Part shown: in pieces, positions 14,467 through 23,016 of the stretch
Numbering within the stretch: the stretch's first letter is position 1
Layout of the letters: each line of letters opens with the position of its first letter
DNA from: JAULZV01 sp032117135
GTDB taxonomy: Bacteria; Patescibacteriota; Minisyncoccia; Phycocordibacterales; JAACPR01
Length of the DNA: 25,549 nucleotides
Direction: 5' to 3'
Assembly (NCBI GenBank): GCA_032117135.1
Contig: JAULZV010000053.1
Span: 1 to 25,549 of the forward strand
Notes under the pieces: model-generated
The model's input: only the letters and a program-made list of their open reading frames with translations
Databases searched by the model: none
Told to the model about the DNA's origin: nothing
Position numbers and translations under genes: made by a program

Positions 14467-14492
14467 TGTACCCTATTTTGTCTACTTTGCAA
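14465..14492 (-). promoter_or_regulatory. Candidate promoter of rplU
   Basis: On the minus strand: -35 TTGCAA (14492-14487), a 16-base spacer, and -10 TACAAT (14470-14465). The predicted start near 14458 is four bases before the ATG at 14454. It conflicts with use of the ATG at 14466. Confidence 0.4.
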
Positions 14493-14622
14493 GCCCTTAT
14501 ATAGGTTGACTAAACACCCCTCTTTACGCCCCATACACACCCCTAATCAGAGCCACAACAACAGTCCTCACACACATAATCCTCATATGGATAATCGAGA
14601 TATTTGATAAGGACAAACCGAC

Positions 14623-15732
14623 CTAGTCTTCTTCAGATCTAATCACCTCTTCGATTGCAAGAGGCTGAAGATCAGCCGAACTTTCGGTAATACGAATAAT
14701 ATCCTTATCGATTTTTTTGAACTCTTTGTGCGAAAAATTGAATTGGTTAACCACTGTCCCAAGATTCTTACCCAGCTTGTTGTGGTACTCCTCATAGGAT
14801 TTGAGGTGCTTCCCGAGCTCTGTGACGTGTTTGCGTATTTGCTCTGCACCTTGGGCTATTTTGAAGGCATTAAAGCCATGTAAGACCGATTGTAAGTAGG
14901 CAGCAAAGGTGGTTGGTGATACGATGATGACTTTTTTGTCATTATAGGCATAATCAATCAAACTCCGTGTATTAACCTTGGTTGCTCCAACCTCGTTCAC
15001 AAGTAGGTCATAATAAATTCCTTCTGCGGGGATATACATGAAGGCAAACCCGAGTGTCTGCTCGTCAGTCTTGATGTATTTGGCAGTTTCGTCGATGCGA
15101 CGCTTGAGGTCGTTTTTGAAGTCACGCTCAAGCTCGGCTTTGCGTGCATCATCTGTCTCATTGACAAGGCGCGAATAGTTTTCGAGCGAAAACTTGGCGT
15201 CAACAGGGATGATACCGTGCGGCGTCTTAATAATTGCATCTACCGTATCGCCGTTTTTGAATTTGTATTGAAATTCGTAATCGGTTGGAGACAAAATATT
15301 TGAAAACACAAGAGACAAACTTGCTTCACCTAAGTTACCACGCTGTTTTTGATTTTTGAGAACTTTTTCGAGATTGTGAAGTTGTTCGGCGATAGTAAAC
15401 ACCTGTTTGGTTGATTCGGACACTTCAGTCACTCCTTTGGTCATCGTGACTAGTTGATCGGTCACTGATTTATGAATATCTTGGATTAGTTGCTGAGATC
15501 GATTGAATTGCTGAGAAGATGAATCGGACATTAACCGCTGTGACTCTCCTATTTTGGCATCTACAGTTCGATTAATTTGGTGAATTTGTTCGGTAAGTTG
15601 TGTACTCAATTGACTAATGTGAGGTTGAATGTCCATTTGTTTGGATTGGTTCATTTTTAGAAGCAATACAATCACAAAACCCAAGATAGCCACCAATAAA
15701 ATCGCAATTAATATCAAAAGTATAGTTGTCAT
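14623..15732 (-). CDS. rmuC: DNA recombination protein RmuC
   Basis: 369 residues from the ATG at 15732. One N-terminal TM helix (about 3-28, MTTILLILIAILL) anchors a long coiled coil (about 40-120). The RmuC domain follows, with GNLGEASLSLVFSNIL, DAIIKTPHGIIPVDAKFSLE and IVSPTTFAAYLQSV, consistent with a restriction-endonuclease-like fold. RmuC limits inversions at short inverted repeats; its exact activity is unsettled. The frame is open back to 15789, but that start would add 19 residues ahead of the TM helix and reach to within 6 bp of the yqeY ATG, so it is rejected. No Shine-Dalgarno; TATAAT (15759-15754) lies 22 bases upstream of the ATG. Confidence 0.94.
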   Translation of the reverse strand: MTTILLILIAILLVAILGFVIVLLLKMNQSKQMDIQPHISQLSTQLTEQIHQINRTVDAKIGESQRLMSDSSSQQFNRSQQLIQDIHKSVTDQLVTMTKGVTEVSESTKQVFTIAEQLHNLEKVLKNQKQRGNLGEASLSLVFSNILSPTDYEFQYKFKNGDTVDAIIKTPHGIIPVDAKFSLENYSRLVNETDDARKAELERDFKNDLKRRIDETAKYIKTDEQTLGFAFMYIPAEGIYYDLLVNEVGATKVNTRSLIDYAYNDKKVIIVSPTTFAAYLQSVLHGFNAFKIAQGAEQIRKHVTELGKHLKSYEEYHNKLGKNLGTVVNQFNFSHKEFKKIDKDIIRITESSADLQPLAIEEVIRSEED

Positions 15733-15742
15733 GGGGTGTATT

Positions 15743-15771
15743 TTAACATAAAAATTATATGTTAGTATGGT
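15743..15771 (+). promoter_or_regulatory. Promoter of the YqeY-like gene
   Basis: TTAACA (15743-15748), a 17-base spacer, and TATGGT (15766-15771). The predicted start near 15778 leaves a leader of about 17 nt to the ATG at 15795. It overlaps the minus-strand TATAAT of rmuC, so the divergent promoters interlock. Confidence 0.5.
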
Positions 15772-15794
15772 GATATTATCGTAACCCAAAATAT

Positions 15795-16247
15795 ATGAGT
15801 ATTATCGAACAAATCAAGTCAGACATGAAGGATGCTATGCGCGCAAAAGACAGTGAAAGATTGACTACTATCCGAGGACTTCTTTCGGCATTTACTAATG
15901 AACTTGTGACTCTTGGAAGAACTCCACAAGATACACTTAGTGATGATGAGACGCTTGTCGTTATTAAGCGCGCGTCTAAGCAACGCAAAGATGCAATCGA
16001 ACAATTTGAAAAAGGTGGACGAGATGATCTCGCTCAAAACGAAAAAGTTGAGCTTGCAGTAATCGAAAAATATTTACCTGCAATGATGAGTGACGAGCAA
16101 ATCAAACCAATCGCAGAGGCCAAAATCGCGCAATTTGAAGGCGACAAAAGCAAAATGGGTCAAATCATCGGAGCAGTTCTCAAAGAAACCGGAGGACAAG
16201 CTGATGGTGCAGATGTCAAAAGAATTGTAGGCGAATTACTTCAATAA
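15795..16247 (+). CDS. YqeY / GatB-like protein
   Basis: 150 residues matching the YqeY family, which is related to the C-terminal tRNA-binding domain of GatB. The N-terminal helical half has IKSDMKDAMRAKDSERLTTIRGLLSA. The GatB-tail-like half has IEKYLPAMMSDEQI and MGQIIGAVLKETGGQADGADVKRIV. The family is associated with tRNA-dependent amidotransferases, but its own role is not firmly known. No Shine-Dalgarno is present. Its stop is one base from the stop of the convergent helicase gene, leaving no room for a terminator. Confidence 0.93.
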   Translation: MSIIEQIKSDMKDAMRAKDSERLTTIRGLLSAFTNELVTLGRTPQDTLSDDETLVVIKRASKQRKDAIEQFEKGGRDDLAQNEKVELAVIEKYLPAMMSDEQIKPIAEAKIAQFEGDKSKMGQIIGAVLKETGGQADGADVKRIVGELLQ

Positions 16248-16248
16248 T

Positions 16249-19227
16249 CTACGGATGCAACGCGCACCACTCACAGTCTTTCTTTTTGCATCCCTTATTC
16301 AAAAATTCTCCTGACAAGATTTCGTGAGCTGTACGAGTAATGAGTTCTTTCATCTCTTGTATTTGAGCTGGACCTACTTCAAGAACATGAAGTTCTGATT
16401 TTCCTTTGTCATTAGGTTCTATAAAATCAAGCATTGCAGAGTTCACGTGCCATGCGTCTTTTTGGTATTCTTCAAGAAGCACATAATAAAAAATAAGTTG
16501 ACGCTCAAGATCTTTGCGTTGTTCTTTGTTTTTGTGTGAGTATGCTTTACCAGTTTTGTAGTCGACAATTGTTACCCCGCCTTCAAGTTGAGGATTTGTA
16601 AACTCAATTTTGTCGAGAATACCATGAATACATATATGTGTTGTGTCATCAATTTGAAAATCTCGTTTGACTTTTTCTTCTAGTTTTACAAACACTCCCA
16701 AATCCTGCTTTCTATTTTTGTACCAATATCCAAGATTTTCGAGACCACGCGCAAGATACTTTTGATAATCTTCGTTACGAAGTCCTGAGCGTTCAATTTC
16801 AATCGAAAATAAATCACAGAGTACTTCTATACTTTCAAGTTCACCCGTCTGAGCACTGCGCGCAAAAAACTTTTCGAGTGCACCATGAACTGCGTTACCA
16901 TATTTGAGAATGGCCGAATATCCACTTGGAATTTGAATAAGACTTCTGTAAAAATATTTGATCGGACACGTGACGTAATTATTAAGCCCAGTTACCGTCA
17001 AACCTCTGCGCATAAATATTTCTGAGATATATTCAATATCGTATATGGTTTTTGATTGTGTAGACGGTACAAGAAACTGAATCAAATCATCAGCATGTGA
17101 TTGCTCAAATGTAGCAACATCAATCAACACACTACATTCCGATAAGATTTCGGTTATGAACATACTTTTTTCTTGTTCTCTCCCCTCCCAATCAGTCTTT
17201 GAATATGTAATCGACAGACTTCGACGAGCTCGAGTCATGGCAACATAAAACAATCTTCGTTCATCGTGAACATCTCCTTTGTAGTCTTGTATAGGTAATG
17301 CAATTCCTCCAAACGAGCGGCTATTTTCCCAATGAGAGCGAGTAGTATTGATGAGATACACATGTTCAAATTCTTTTCCTTTCGAACCATGAGCTGTCAT
17401 AAGTTGAACACCCGTCTTGAGATCAGGACTTCCGCTTTCGATATCAAGATGATATGCGTGATATGAATCAACTAGCTTGATAAAATCTTGTATTTTAAAT
17501 GCACCCTTGGCATCTTGTTTTTTGATTTCATCAAACAACTTATCTAATTTAAGCATCTTGTCTCGACTCATAGGACTTGCCAACATATACGAGGTGTACC
17601 CTATATTCATCAGAAATGATTTCAAAAAATCAAGAATATGTTCGTTTTGAATAGCAATAATTGATTGAGTGAGTAAGGTAGAAAATTCGAGTACACGATC
17701 TGAATGCGTAAGCCCAATATCACCAAGTATTACTGAATCGCGAAGCATATCAAAAAGTGATGTGCCGGAGCGAGCATATGATGATCTTGCGTCAAGAATT
17801 TTGATTACATCATGACCATCAAGCCCGAGAAAATTGATAAGCAATGCTTTAGATAATTGTTCTTCATCAACTGGGTTTATAATAACTTTAAGTAATTTGA
17901 TGATATTTGAAATATCAACATCTTCAAACACACTATCTTTGGAATACACTGAGAATGGAATAGATGCATGCGAAAGAACTGTTTTGAGATCTGTCAGATG
18001 TTTGTTTGCACGATATAAGATTGCAATGTGTTCTGGTGCGACACCTTGAGCAATTTTTTGTTGTATGTCGTATGCAACATACAAGAGTTCGAATTTGTAA
18101 TTTGAAAACTCCCCAATATGAATTGGTTCATTATCCAATGTATTTGAAGTCAACGCGACAGATTGCTCTAGTGAAGAAGTAATAACCGCATGAGAAGCGT
18201 CGAGAATATTTTTGGTTGAACGATAATTTTGGATAAGAGAGATGTGGGCAATATCATCATAGAGCGTATTAAAATGTCTGAACGTTTCTTCACTAGCACC
18301 TTGAAATCTGTAAATTGATTGTTTTTCATCCCCTACTGTAAACACATTAGGACGACGGTTCAAATGCTCAGCATCCGTAAGAAGCTCAATAAGCTCATTT
18401 TGACCTTCATTGGTGTCTTGGTGCTCATCTACCAATACATACTGAAACTGCTCTTGTAGGTCAAATTTGAAGTTCTCATCGGTACGTAACCGGTCTAGCA
18501 CAGTCAATATCATGTCGCTAAAGTCGTATAACTTAAGATCTGAGAGTTGTTGTTGGTATTGTCGATACAAATCAACTAATTCATACCCTTGTGCAATCCT
18601 TCGCTGGATTTTTTGTTCTTCTTGAGGCTTAATGTCCCCTGCATTATATTCTTTGTATTTTCTTTTGTAGTAGAGATTTTCATCTTGATACAATTCGTCT
18701 TTCCATTTGGGAATAAGCGCAGCAAATTGATCCGCACTTAGACCTTCTTTTTTGATTGTATTAAGCGCTCGCGTAATATCTTTTACTTTTTGATATTCAT
18801 CATGACTTCCTTTGAGATATGTGAAATGAGATTGATCCAAAATAGATTCGATTATTTTTACCTTTTGCAGATCATCAATCACATTCGCATATTCAAATTG
18901 AGGAAAATAAAATGAGTTGTTTTGGATGACCTGCTTGCAAAATGAATGAAACGTATAAATATTGACGCGATATGCGAGATCACCAACGTACTGAGTCAGA
19001 CGTTCTCTCATAGTAAAACTCCCTGCATTAGTAAAAGTCAGTGCAAGTATCTGTTCAGGTTTAGTATCGGTTTGCTCGAGTATACGAGCAATACGCAGAG
19101 TCAAAATCTGCGTCTTGCCCGTTCCTGGTCCAGCGTTAACCATGACTGGCCCCTCAATTGTATCGACAGCTTGACGTTGCTCGGTATTGAGATTGTTGTA
19201 GGCTTTTTTGAAGGCGTCTTGATTCAT
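16249..19227 (-). CDS. UvrD-family helicase fused to Fe-S PD-(D/E)XK nuclease (AdnA/AddAB-like)
   Basis: 992 residues from the ATG at 19227. The SF1A helicase half has Walker A (AGPGTGKT, 32-39), motif II (VLVDEHQDTN), motif III (VGDEKQSIYRFQGA), motif V (LMTAHGSKGKEFEH) and motif VI (YVAMTRARRS). The C-terminal nuclease (about 750-992) has GILDKIEF and VDYKTGKAY (Asp889, Lys891). Four Cys (754, 980, 985, 988) fit the Fe-S staple of AddB, Cas4 and AdnA-type nucleases. It would unwind and trim DNA ends in double-strand break repair. The frame is open to 19341, but that extension runs through the terminator hairpin of the upstream gene and is rejected. No partner AddB/AdnB gene is visible in the window. 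Confidence 0.93.
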   Translation of the reverse strand: MNQDAFKKAYNNLNTEQRQAVDTIEGPVMVNAGPGTGKTQILTLRIARILEQTDTKPEQILALTFTNAGSFTMRERLTQYVGDLAYRVNIYTFHSFCKQVIQNNSFYFPQFEYANVIDDLQKVKIIESILDQSHFTYLKGSHDEYQKVKDITRALNTIKKEGLSADQFAALIPKWKDELYQDENLYYKRKYKEYNAGDIKPQEEQKIQRRIAQGYELVDLYRQYQQQLSDLKLYDFSDMILTVLDRLRTDENFKFDLQEQFQYVLVDEHQDTNEGQNELIELLTDAEHLNRRPNVFTVGDEKQSIYRFQGASEETFRHFNTLYDDIAHISLIQNYRSTKNILDASHAVITSSLEQSVALTSNTLDNEPIHIGEFSNYKFELLYVAYDIQQKIAQGVAPEHIAILYRANKHLTDLKTVLSHASIPFSVYSKDSVFEDVDISNIIKLLKVIINPVDEEQLSKALLINFLGLDGHDVIKILDARSSYARSGTSLFDMLRDSVILGDIGLTHSDRVLEFSTLLTQSIIAIQNEHILDFLKSFLMNIGYTSYMLASPMSRDKMLKLDKLFDEIKKQDAKGAFKIQDFIKLVDSYHAYHLDIESGSPDLKTGVQLMTAHGSKGKEFEHVYLINTTRSHWENSRSFGGIALPIQDYKGDVHDERRLFYVAMTRARRSLSITYSKTDWEGREQEKSMFITEILSECSVLIDVATFEQSHADDLIQFLVPSTQSKTIYDIEYISEIFMRRGLTVTGLNNYVTCPIKYFYRSLIQIPSGYSAILKYGNAVHGALEKFFARSAQTGELESIEVLCDLFSIEIERSGLRNEDYQKYLARGLENLGYWYKNRKQDLGVFVKLEEKVKRDFQIDDTTHICIHGILDKIEFTNPQLEGGVTIVDYKTGKAYSHKNKEQRKDLERQLIFYYVLLEEYQKDAWHVNSAMLDFIEPNDKGKSELHVLEVGPAQIQEMKELITRTAHEILSGEFLNKGCKKKDCEWCALHP

Positions 19228-19243
19228 GATTTTGATTCTAACA

Positions 19244-19280
19244 TAAAAAAAACCACGGCGCCTTGGAGGGCGTCGTGGTT
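19244..19280 (-). terminator. Rho-independent terminator of the GC-rich orphan gene
   Basis: A 12-bp stem (19251-19262 / 19269-19280, one G-U pair) with a 6-base loop, followed on the minus strand by a run of T at 19250-19244. It sits between the orphan's stop at 19304 and the helicase ATG at 19227. Confidence 0.85.
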
Positions 19281-19303
19281 GGATTGAGATGGTGGAGTGA
19301 GGT

Positions 19304-19870
19304 TCAGGCAGCGACTGACGCTTCGTCAACTGAAGCATCAACGTGCGCCTGTGGCACGCCGCAAAAGAGTCTGAACCGCCCGATAGTAGGCAATGTAGTC
19401 ACAGACAACGTGTATGATTCTCCGCACCACGTACGAGAACGAGATGAAAATCTGAGAACCACGACCATAAAATTCGAGTTGCCTTTTTTCTTGAGCAGCC
19501 ATACGTTAAAGGTCCCGTCGACCAGTAACGGACCATCAGGTTGGCCTGTAGATTGCTCCTCTTGGAGACGCGCGATGTAACGGAGCCCAACACAGGAGTC
19601 CCTAAGGTTGATCCCTGAATTTTGGAGGAATTTCATGAACTTCTCCCTTGGTGGTTTGTTCAGATCCCGCCGCACCATGGTGCAAGGGCCTGATCCTCCA
19701 GTTTGTTTGGCCCGGGATCCGCAGCCGTCCAGAAACTCCCCCGAGATCGAACCGAAGTTGGCATGTTTGTTACTGGTATGGAAGTACTTCTGGGAAACGA
19801 ACTCGCCACGTGGCGGCGCGACCGTGATTTTATTCTGATTTTCGACATTTACCGATGTTTGTTGTGACAT
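19304..19870 (-). CDS. GC-rich orphan hypothetical protein
   Basis: 188 residues from the ATG at 19870; a GTG at 19900 with a weak GGTGG upstream would give 198. There is no signal peptide or TM. The N-terminal third is polar. A middle part (about 70-110) has KFLQNSGINLRDSCVGLRY. The C-terminal half (about 110-180) looks beta-rich, with GPLLVDGTFNVWLLKKK, MVVVLRFSSRSRTW and YTLSVTTL. I recall similarly built proteins of unknown function in Patescibacteria genomes but cannot name a family. Its GC content is visibly higher than its neighbours (one 60-base row is about 62%). With terminators on both sides it is a stand-alone transcription unit, suggesting later acquisition or unusual codon selection. 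Confidence 0.68.
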   Translation of the reverse strand: MSQQTSVNVENQNKITVAPPRGEFVSQKYFHTSNKHANFGSISGEFLDGCGSRAKQTGGSGPCTMVRRDLNKPPREKFMKFLQNSGINLRDSCVGLRYIARLQEEQSTGQPDGPLLVDGTFNVWLLKKKGNSNFMVVVLRFSSRSRTWCGESYTLSVTTLPTIGRFRLFCGVPQAHVDASVDEASVAA

Positions 19871-19968
19871 GATGATGTACGTTGTATCTTCTGCCCTCAC
19901 GTTCCACCATGGTTCGCTTGAGCTGAAAAGGCCTTGGATCCCTCACAGCTTAATCGAACGATATACAT

Positions 19969-19996
19969 AAAAAGAACCCATTTCTGGATTCTTTTT
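19969..19996 (-). terminator. Terminator of the rpoC-dnaG-rpoD run
   Basis: On the minus strand an 11-bp stem (AAAAAGAATCC / GGGTTCTTTTT, one G-U pair) with a 6-base loop, about 36 bases past the rpoD stop. The U-tract forms the distal arm of the stem. Confidence 0.7.
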
Positions 19997-20031
19997 ACCA
20001 TATATATCCTAAAAAACAAGTGTGTCGTGGT

Positions 20032-21303
20032 CTAATAGTTCTCAAGTCTGTTTGCTTTTTCGTGCTGTCGAATCTTATCGTGCGCCTTGGCTTCGATTTG
20101 TCTAATTCGTTCACGAGTAACTCCAAACATTTTACCCACTTCTTCGAGCGTGTGTTGGATACCATCAACCAGCCCATGACGAAGTTCAAGAATCTTGCGT
20201 TCTTTTTCGGTCAACTCTTCGAGAATCTCATTGACTTGATCCTTGAGAATTCGACGCGATGCTTCTTGATCCGGTGAAAGAATTTTGTCATCAGGAATAA
20301 AATCTCCGAGTGTTGATTTTTCATCTCCATCATCACCAACAGGACTCTCGAGCGATACAGTTGCTTGATCGATTTTTTCGATTGTATACACCTTATCAAG
20401 ATCGATATCCATTTCGGTTGCGATTTCTTCGGGCACGGGATCTCGTCCAAGATCAAGTGAGAGTCGTCTAAACACTTGTTTGTACTTAGCGATTGTTTCG
20501 TGCATGTGAACAGGAATTCGAACGGTTCGAGATTGATCAGCGAGTGCTCGTGTAATTGCTTGTCTAATCCACCATGTTGCGTAGGTAGAAAATTTGAATC
20601 CTTTGAGCCAGTCGAATTTGTCTACCGCTTTAAAGAGCCCAAGGTTACCTTCTTGAATAAGATCAAGAAGTGTAAGGTCAGGACTTCGTCCTACATACTT
20701 TTTGGCAATTGATACCACAAGTCTGAGGTTGGCGCGAGCAAGAAGCATTTTAGCTTCTTCATCCCCTACTTCGATTCGTTTTGCGAGTTCTTTTTCTTCA
20801 GAGGCCTTGATCAATGGATACTGACCGATCTCTTTAAGATAAATTTGAATTGAGTCGTATTGTCCTGATGATTTGTATGAATACTTGTTTTCTTCAAGAT
20901 GTACATCCATATTCAAGAGACCACTGTTTTCGAGAACATCCACTCCCGCGTCATTAAATTTTACATACAACTCATCGAGAAACAAAAGGTCGGTTTCGAT
21001 TGTAGGAAAATCCTTTAGGATTTCGTCGTATGTGACATATCCTCGTTCTTTTCCTCTTCGTATTAATTTTTCAGCTTTTTGGAGTTGCTCCTGCGCTTTC
21101 TTAGACGCTGCAGTAGGCTTGACTCGTATTGTTTTTTTGGTAATCGTCTTTTTGACTACGATCTTTGCTTTAATAGTAACAGGCTTTTTGGGTGTGACTT
21201 TTTTTTGTATTTTTTGTGTCACTGGTTTTTTTGAAACAGTTTTTTTGACTGTGTTTTTTGGTTGCGTTTTCGTTTTTGTTTTTTTCAAATTGCTTTTTGC
21301 CAT
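20032..21303 (-). CDS. rpoD: RNA polymerase primary sigma factor (sigma-70/RpoD)
   Basis: 423 residues. Residues 1-75 are an extremely Lys/Thr/Val-rich extension. A region 1.1-like segment follows (about 80-130). Region 1.2 has YLKEIGQYPLIKASEE; region 2 has ANLRLVVSIAKKYVG, LDLIQEGNLGLFKAVDKFD and FSTYATWWIRQAITRA. Region 3 follows, and region 4 ends in TLEEVGKMFGVTRERIRQIE (helix-turn-helix for the -35 box). It directs polymerase to housekeeping promoters such as the TTGA/TATAAT elements seen in this window. It is 16 bp downstream of dnaG and probably the last gene of that operon. There is no Shine-Dalgarno. Confidence 0.97.
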   Translation of the reverse strand: MAKSNLKKTKTKTQPKNTVKKTVSKKPVTQKIQKKVTPKKPVTIKAKIVVKKTITKKTIRVKPTAASKKAQEQLQKAEKLIRRGKERGYVTYDEILKDFPTIETDLLFLDELYVKFNDAGVDVLENSGLLNMDVHLEENKYSYKSSGQYDSIQIYLKEIGQYPLIKASEEKELAKRIEVGDEEAKMLLARANLRLVVSIAKKYVGRSPDLTLLDLIQEGNLGLFKAVDKFDWLKGFKFSTYATWWIRQAITRALADQSRTVRIPVHMHETIAKYKQVFRRLSLDLGRDPVPEEIATEMDIDLDKVYTIEKIDQATVSLESPVGDDGDEKSTLGDFIPDDKILSPDQEASRRILKDQVNEILEELTEKERKILELRHGLVDGIQHTLEEVGKMFGVTRERIRQIEAKAHDKIRQHEKANRLENY

Positions 21304-21319
21304 AATCTGGATTGTTTGG

Positions 21320-22999
21320 TTATACCATATCGTTGATAAACTGACAAACTCCTGTTTGAATTTCGTGCATGATCTTTTTGTTTTCTTCTAGTTTTTTGAG
21401 GATCTCAAGTTCTTGCATCGAACCTGTCCGGAGTTCTTCCCTCAATTGTTTACTTCGAAGTCTGAGTTGAATTAATGTATATTGAGAAAATAATTCTTTA
21501 AAATCATTTGCAACTTTGGTCGGATTTTCCTCAAATTGATTTTCAATTTCAAATAATTTTTTTTCATCTGCAGACGTAACTAGCAAGGATTGAACATCAA
21601 GACTCTTGAGAAATTCTTCAATACGAATTGGAAGATCATTTTGTTTTTTTTGATACAAACAAATGTAAGCTCCGAGCATCATGTCATAATCAATTTTGTC
21701 TGGTTGCACATACACTTTGCCTTGCCACTTATCTTCAGATTTCATCAAAGAAAGATCACTCCAAATAATCGAGGAATTCATCGTGAGAATCGAACCGACT
21801 TTTTCAATAAAAAAGTTTTTCTCACTGTATGTATGTAATCTCCGAAGAAGCGGAAGTACTTTTTCTTCGTATGCCTTGAGTCGTTTGCGTTCATCTGGAA
21901 TCTTGGCAACAAGGCGTGCAACAAACTCAATAATATGGATAGAGTTTTTAACAATTTCACGCCATGTGTCAGGATTCTCGTTGATCGTATCTGCAGGATC
22001 TTTTGCTCCTTCATAGTATGCAATCTTCACATCGAGCCCTTGTGAGAGAGCCATTTCCCATACTTTGGCAGTTGTTGCAAGGCCAGCACTATCACTATCG
22101 AATGCAAGGAGTAGGTTCGGAGTGAGTCTTGAAATCATCTGCAGCTGATCTTGAGTAAAGGCCGTTCCAGAGGATGCGATAGTGTTACCATACCCCATTT
22201 GATGAGACATAATCACATCCATTTGTCCTTCTACCAAGATCGCAAAATTATGTTTTCGAATTGCTTGCTTAGCAAAATTAAGACCATACAAGACATGAGA
22301 TTTGCTAAAGAGCTGAGTTTCGGGACTGTTTACATACTTTGGACTTTCTTTATCATCTGATTTGAGGATACGACCCGTAAAGGCAATCACCTTCCCTGTC
22401 GAATCAAAAATCGGAAACATAATCCTCCCTCTAAACCGATCGTATAATCGTCCGTTTTCACTTTTGATAACTAGTCCACTGTCGAGAATTTCTTTTTCGT
22501 CAAACATACCTTTGAGTTCTCCATGGAGTATGCCCCATTCGTCAGGAACAAAGCCAATCCTAAATTGCCGTATTGTTTTTTCGGTCAAACCTCTCATTGC
22601 AAGATATTCTTGTGCCTCGACATGCTTAGTGAGAAGCGACTCGTATACGAGACATGCTTTTTCAAGAATTGCATACGCATCTTTTTTGGGCTTTTGATCT
22701 TGAGAGGCAGAAGTTTCGAGTTCGACACCTGCTTGCTGTGCAAGTTGTTTGAGTGCGTCAAAGAATTCGAGACTTTCAATTTCTTGGATAAAGGTAAAGA
22801 TGTCACCCTTTTTACCACATCCAAAACACATGAAGGATCCACGATGAGGTGCTACAAAAAATGACGGTGACTTTTCGTTATGGAACGGGCATAATCCTTT
22901 AAGATTAATTCCTGATTTTTCCAATTTTACATAACGAGAAACAACTTCCTCGATGGGAAGTCGTTCCTTTATCTCTTGTATCTGATTACCGCTATGCAT
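21320..22999 (-). CDS. dnaG: DNA primase DnaG
   Basis: 559 residues. The N-terminal CHC2 zinc finger has Cys37, His40, Cys58 and Cys61. The catalytic core follows, with GRIMFPIFDSTGKVIAFTGR. The Toprim centre has ILVEGQMDVIMSHQMG and LLLAFDSDSAG (metal-binding acidic residues). A helical C-terminal part (about 420-559) corresponds to the helicase-binding region but is weakly conserved. It makes RNA primers for replication and partners DnaB. It starts 17 bp after the rpoC stop and ends 16 bp before rpoD, without Shine-Dalgarno motifs. Confidence 0.97.
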   Translation of the reverse strand: MHSGNQIQEIKERLPIEEVVSRYVKLEKSGINLKGLCPFHNEKSPSFFVAPHRGSFMCFGCGKKGDIFTFIQEIESLEFFDALKQLAQQAGVELETSASQDQKPKKDAYAILEKACLVYESLLTKHVEAQEYLAMRGLTEKTIRQFRIGFVPDEWGILHGELKGMFDEKEILDSGLVIKSENGRLYDRFRGRIMFPIFDSTGKVIAFTGRILKSDDKESPKYVNSPETQLFSKSHVLYGLNFAKQAIRKHNFAILVEGQMDVIMSHQMGYGNTIASSGTAFTQDQLQMISRLTPNLLLAFDSDSAGLATTAKVWEMALSQGLDVKIAYYEGAKDPADTINENPDTWREIVKNSIHIIEFVARLVAKIPDERKRLKAYEEKVLPLLRRLHTYSEKNFFIEKVGSILTMNSSIIWSDLSLMKSEDKWQGKVYVQPDKIDYDMMLGAYICLYQKKQNDLPIRIEEFLKSLDVQSLLVTSADEKKLFEIENQFEENPTKVANDFKELFSQYTLIQLRLRSKQLREELRTGSMQELEILKKLEENKKIMHEIQTGVCQFINDMV

Positions 23000-23016
23000 A
23001 GTGGGTAAAGCAGAGA

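Noticed and set aside
19228..19341. N-terminal extension of the helicase
   Set aside because: It reads through the terminator hairpin and gives an Arg/Pro-rich peptide unlike the family; the ATG at 19227 gives a normal UvrD N-terminus.
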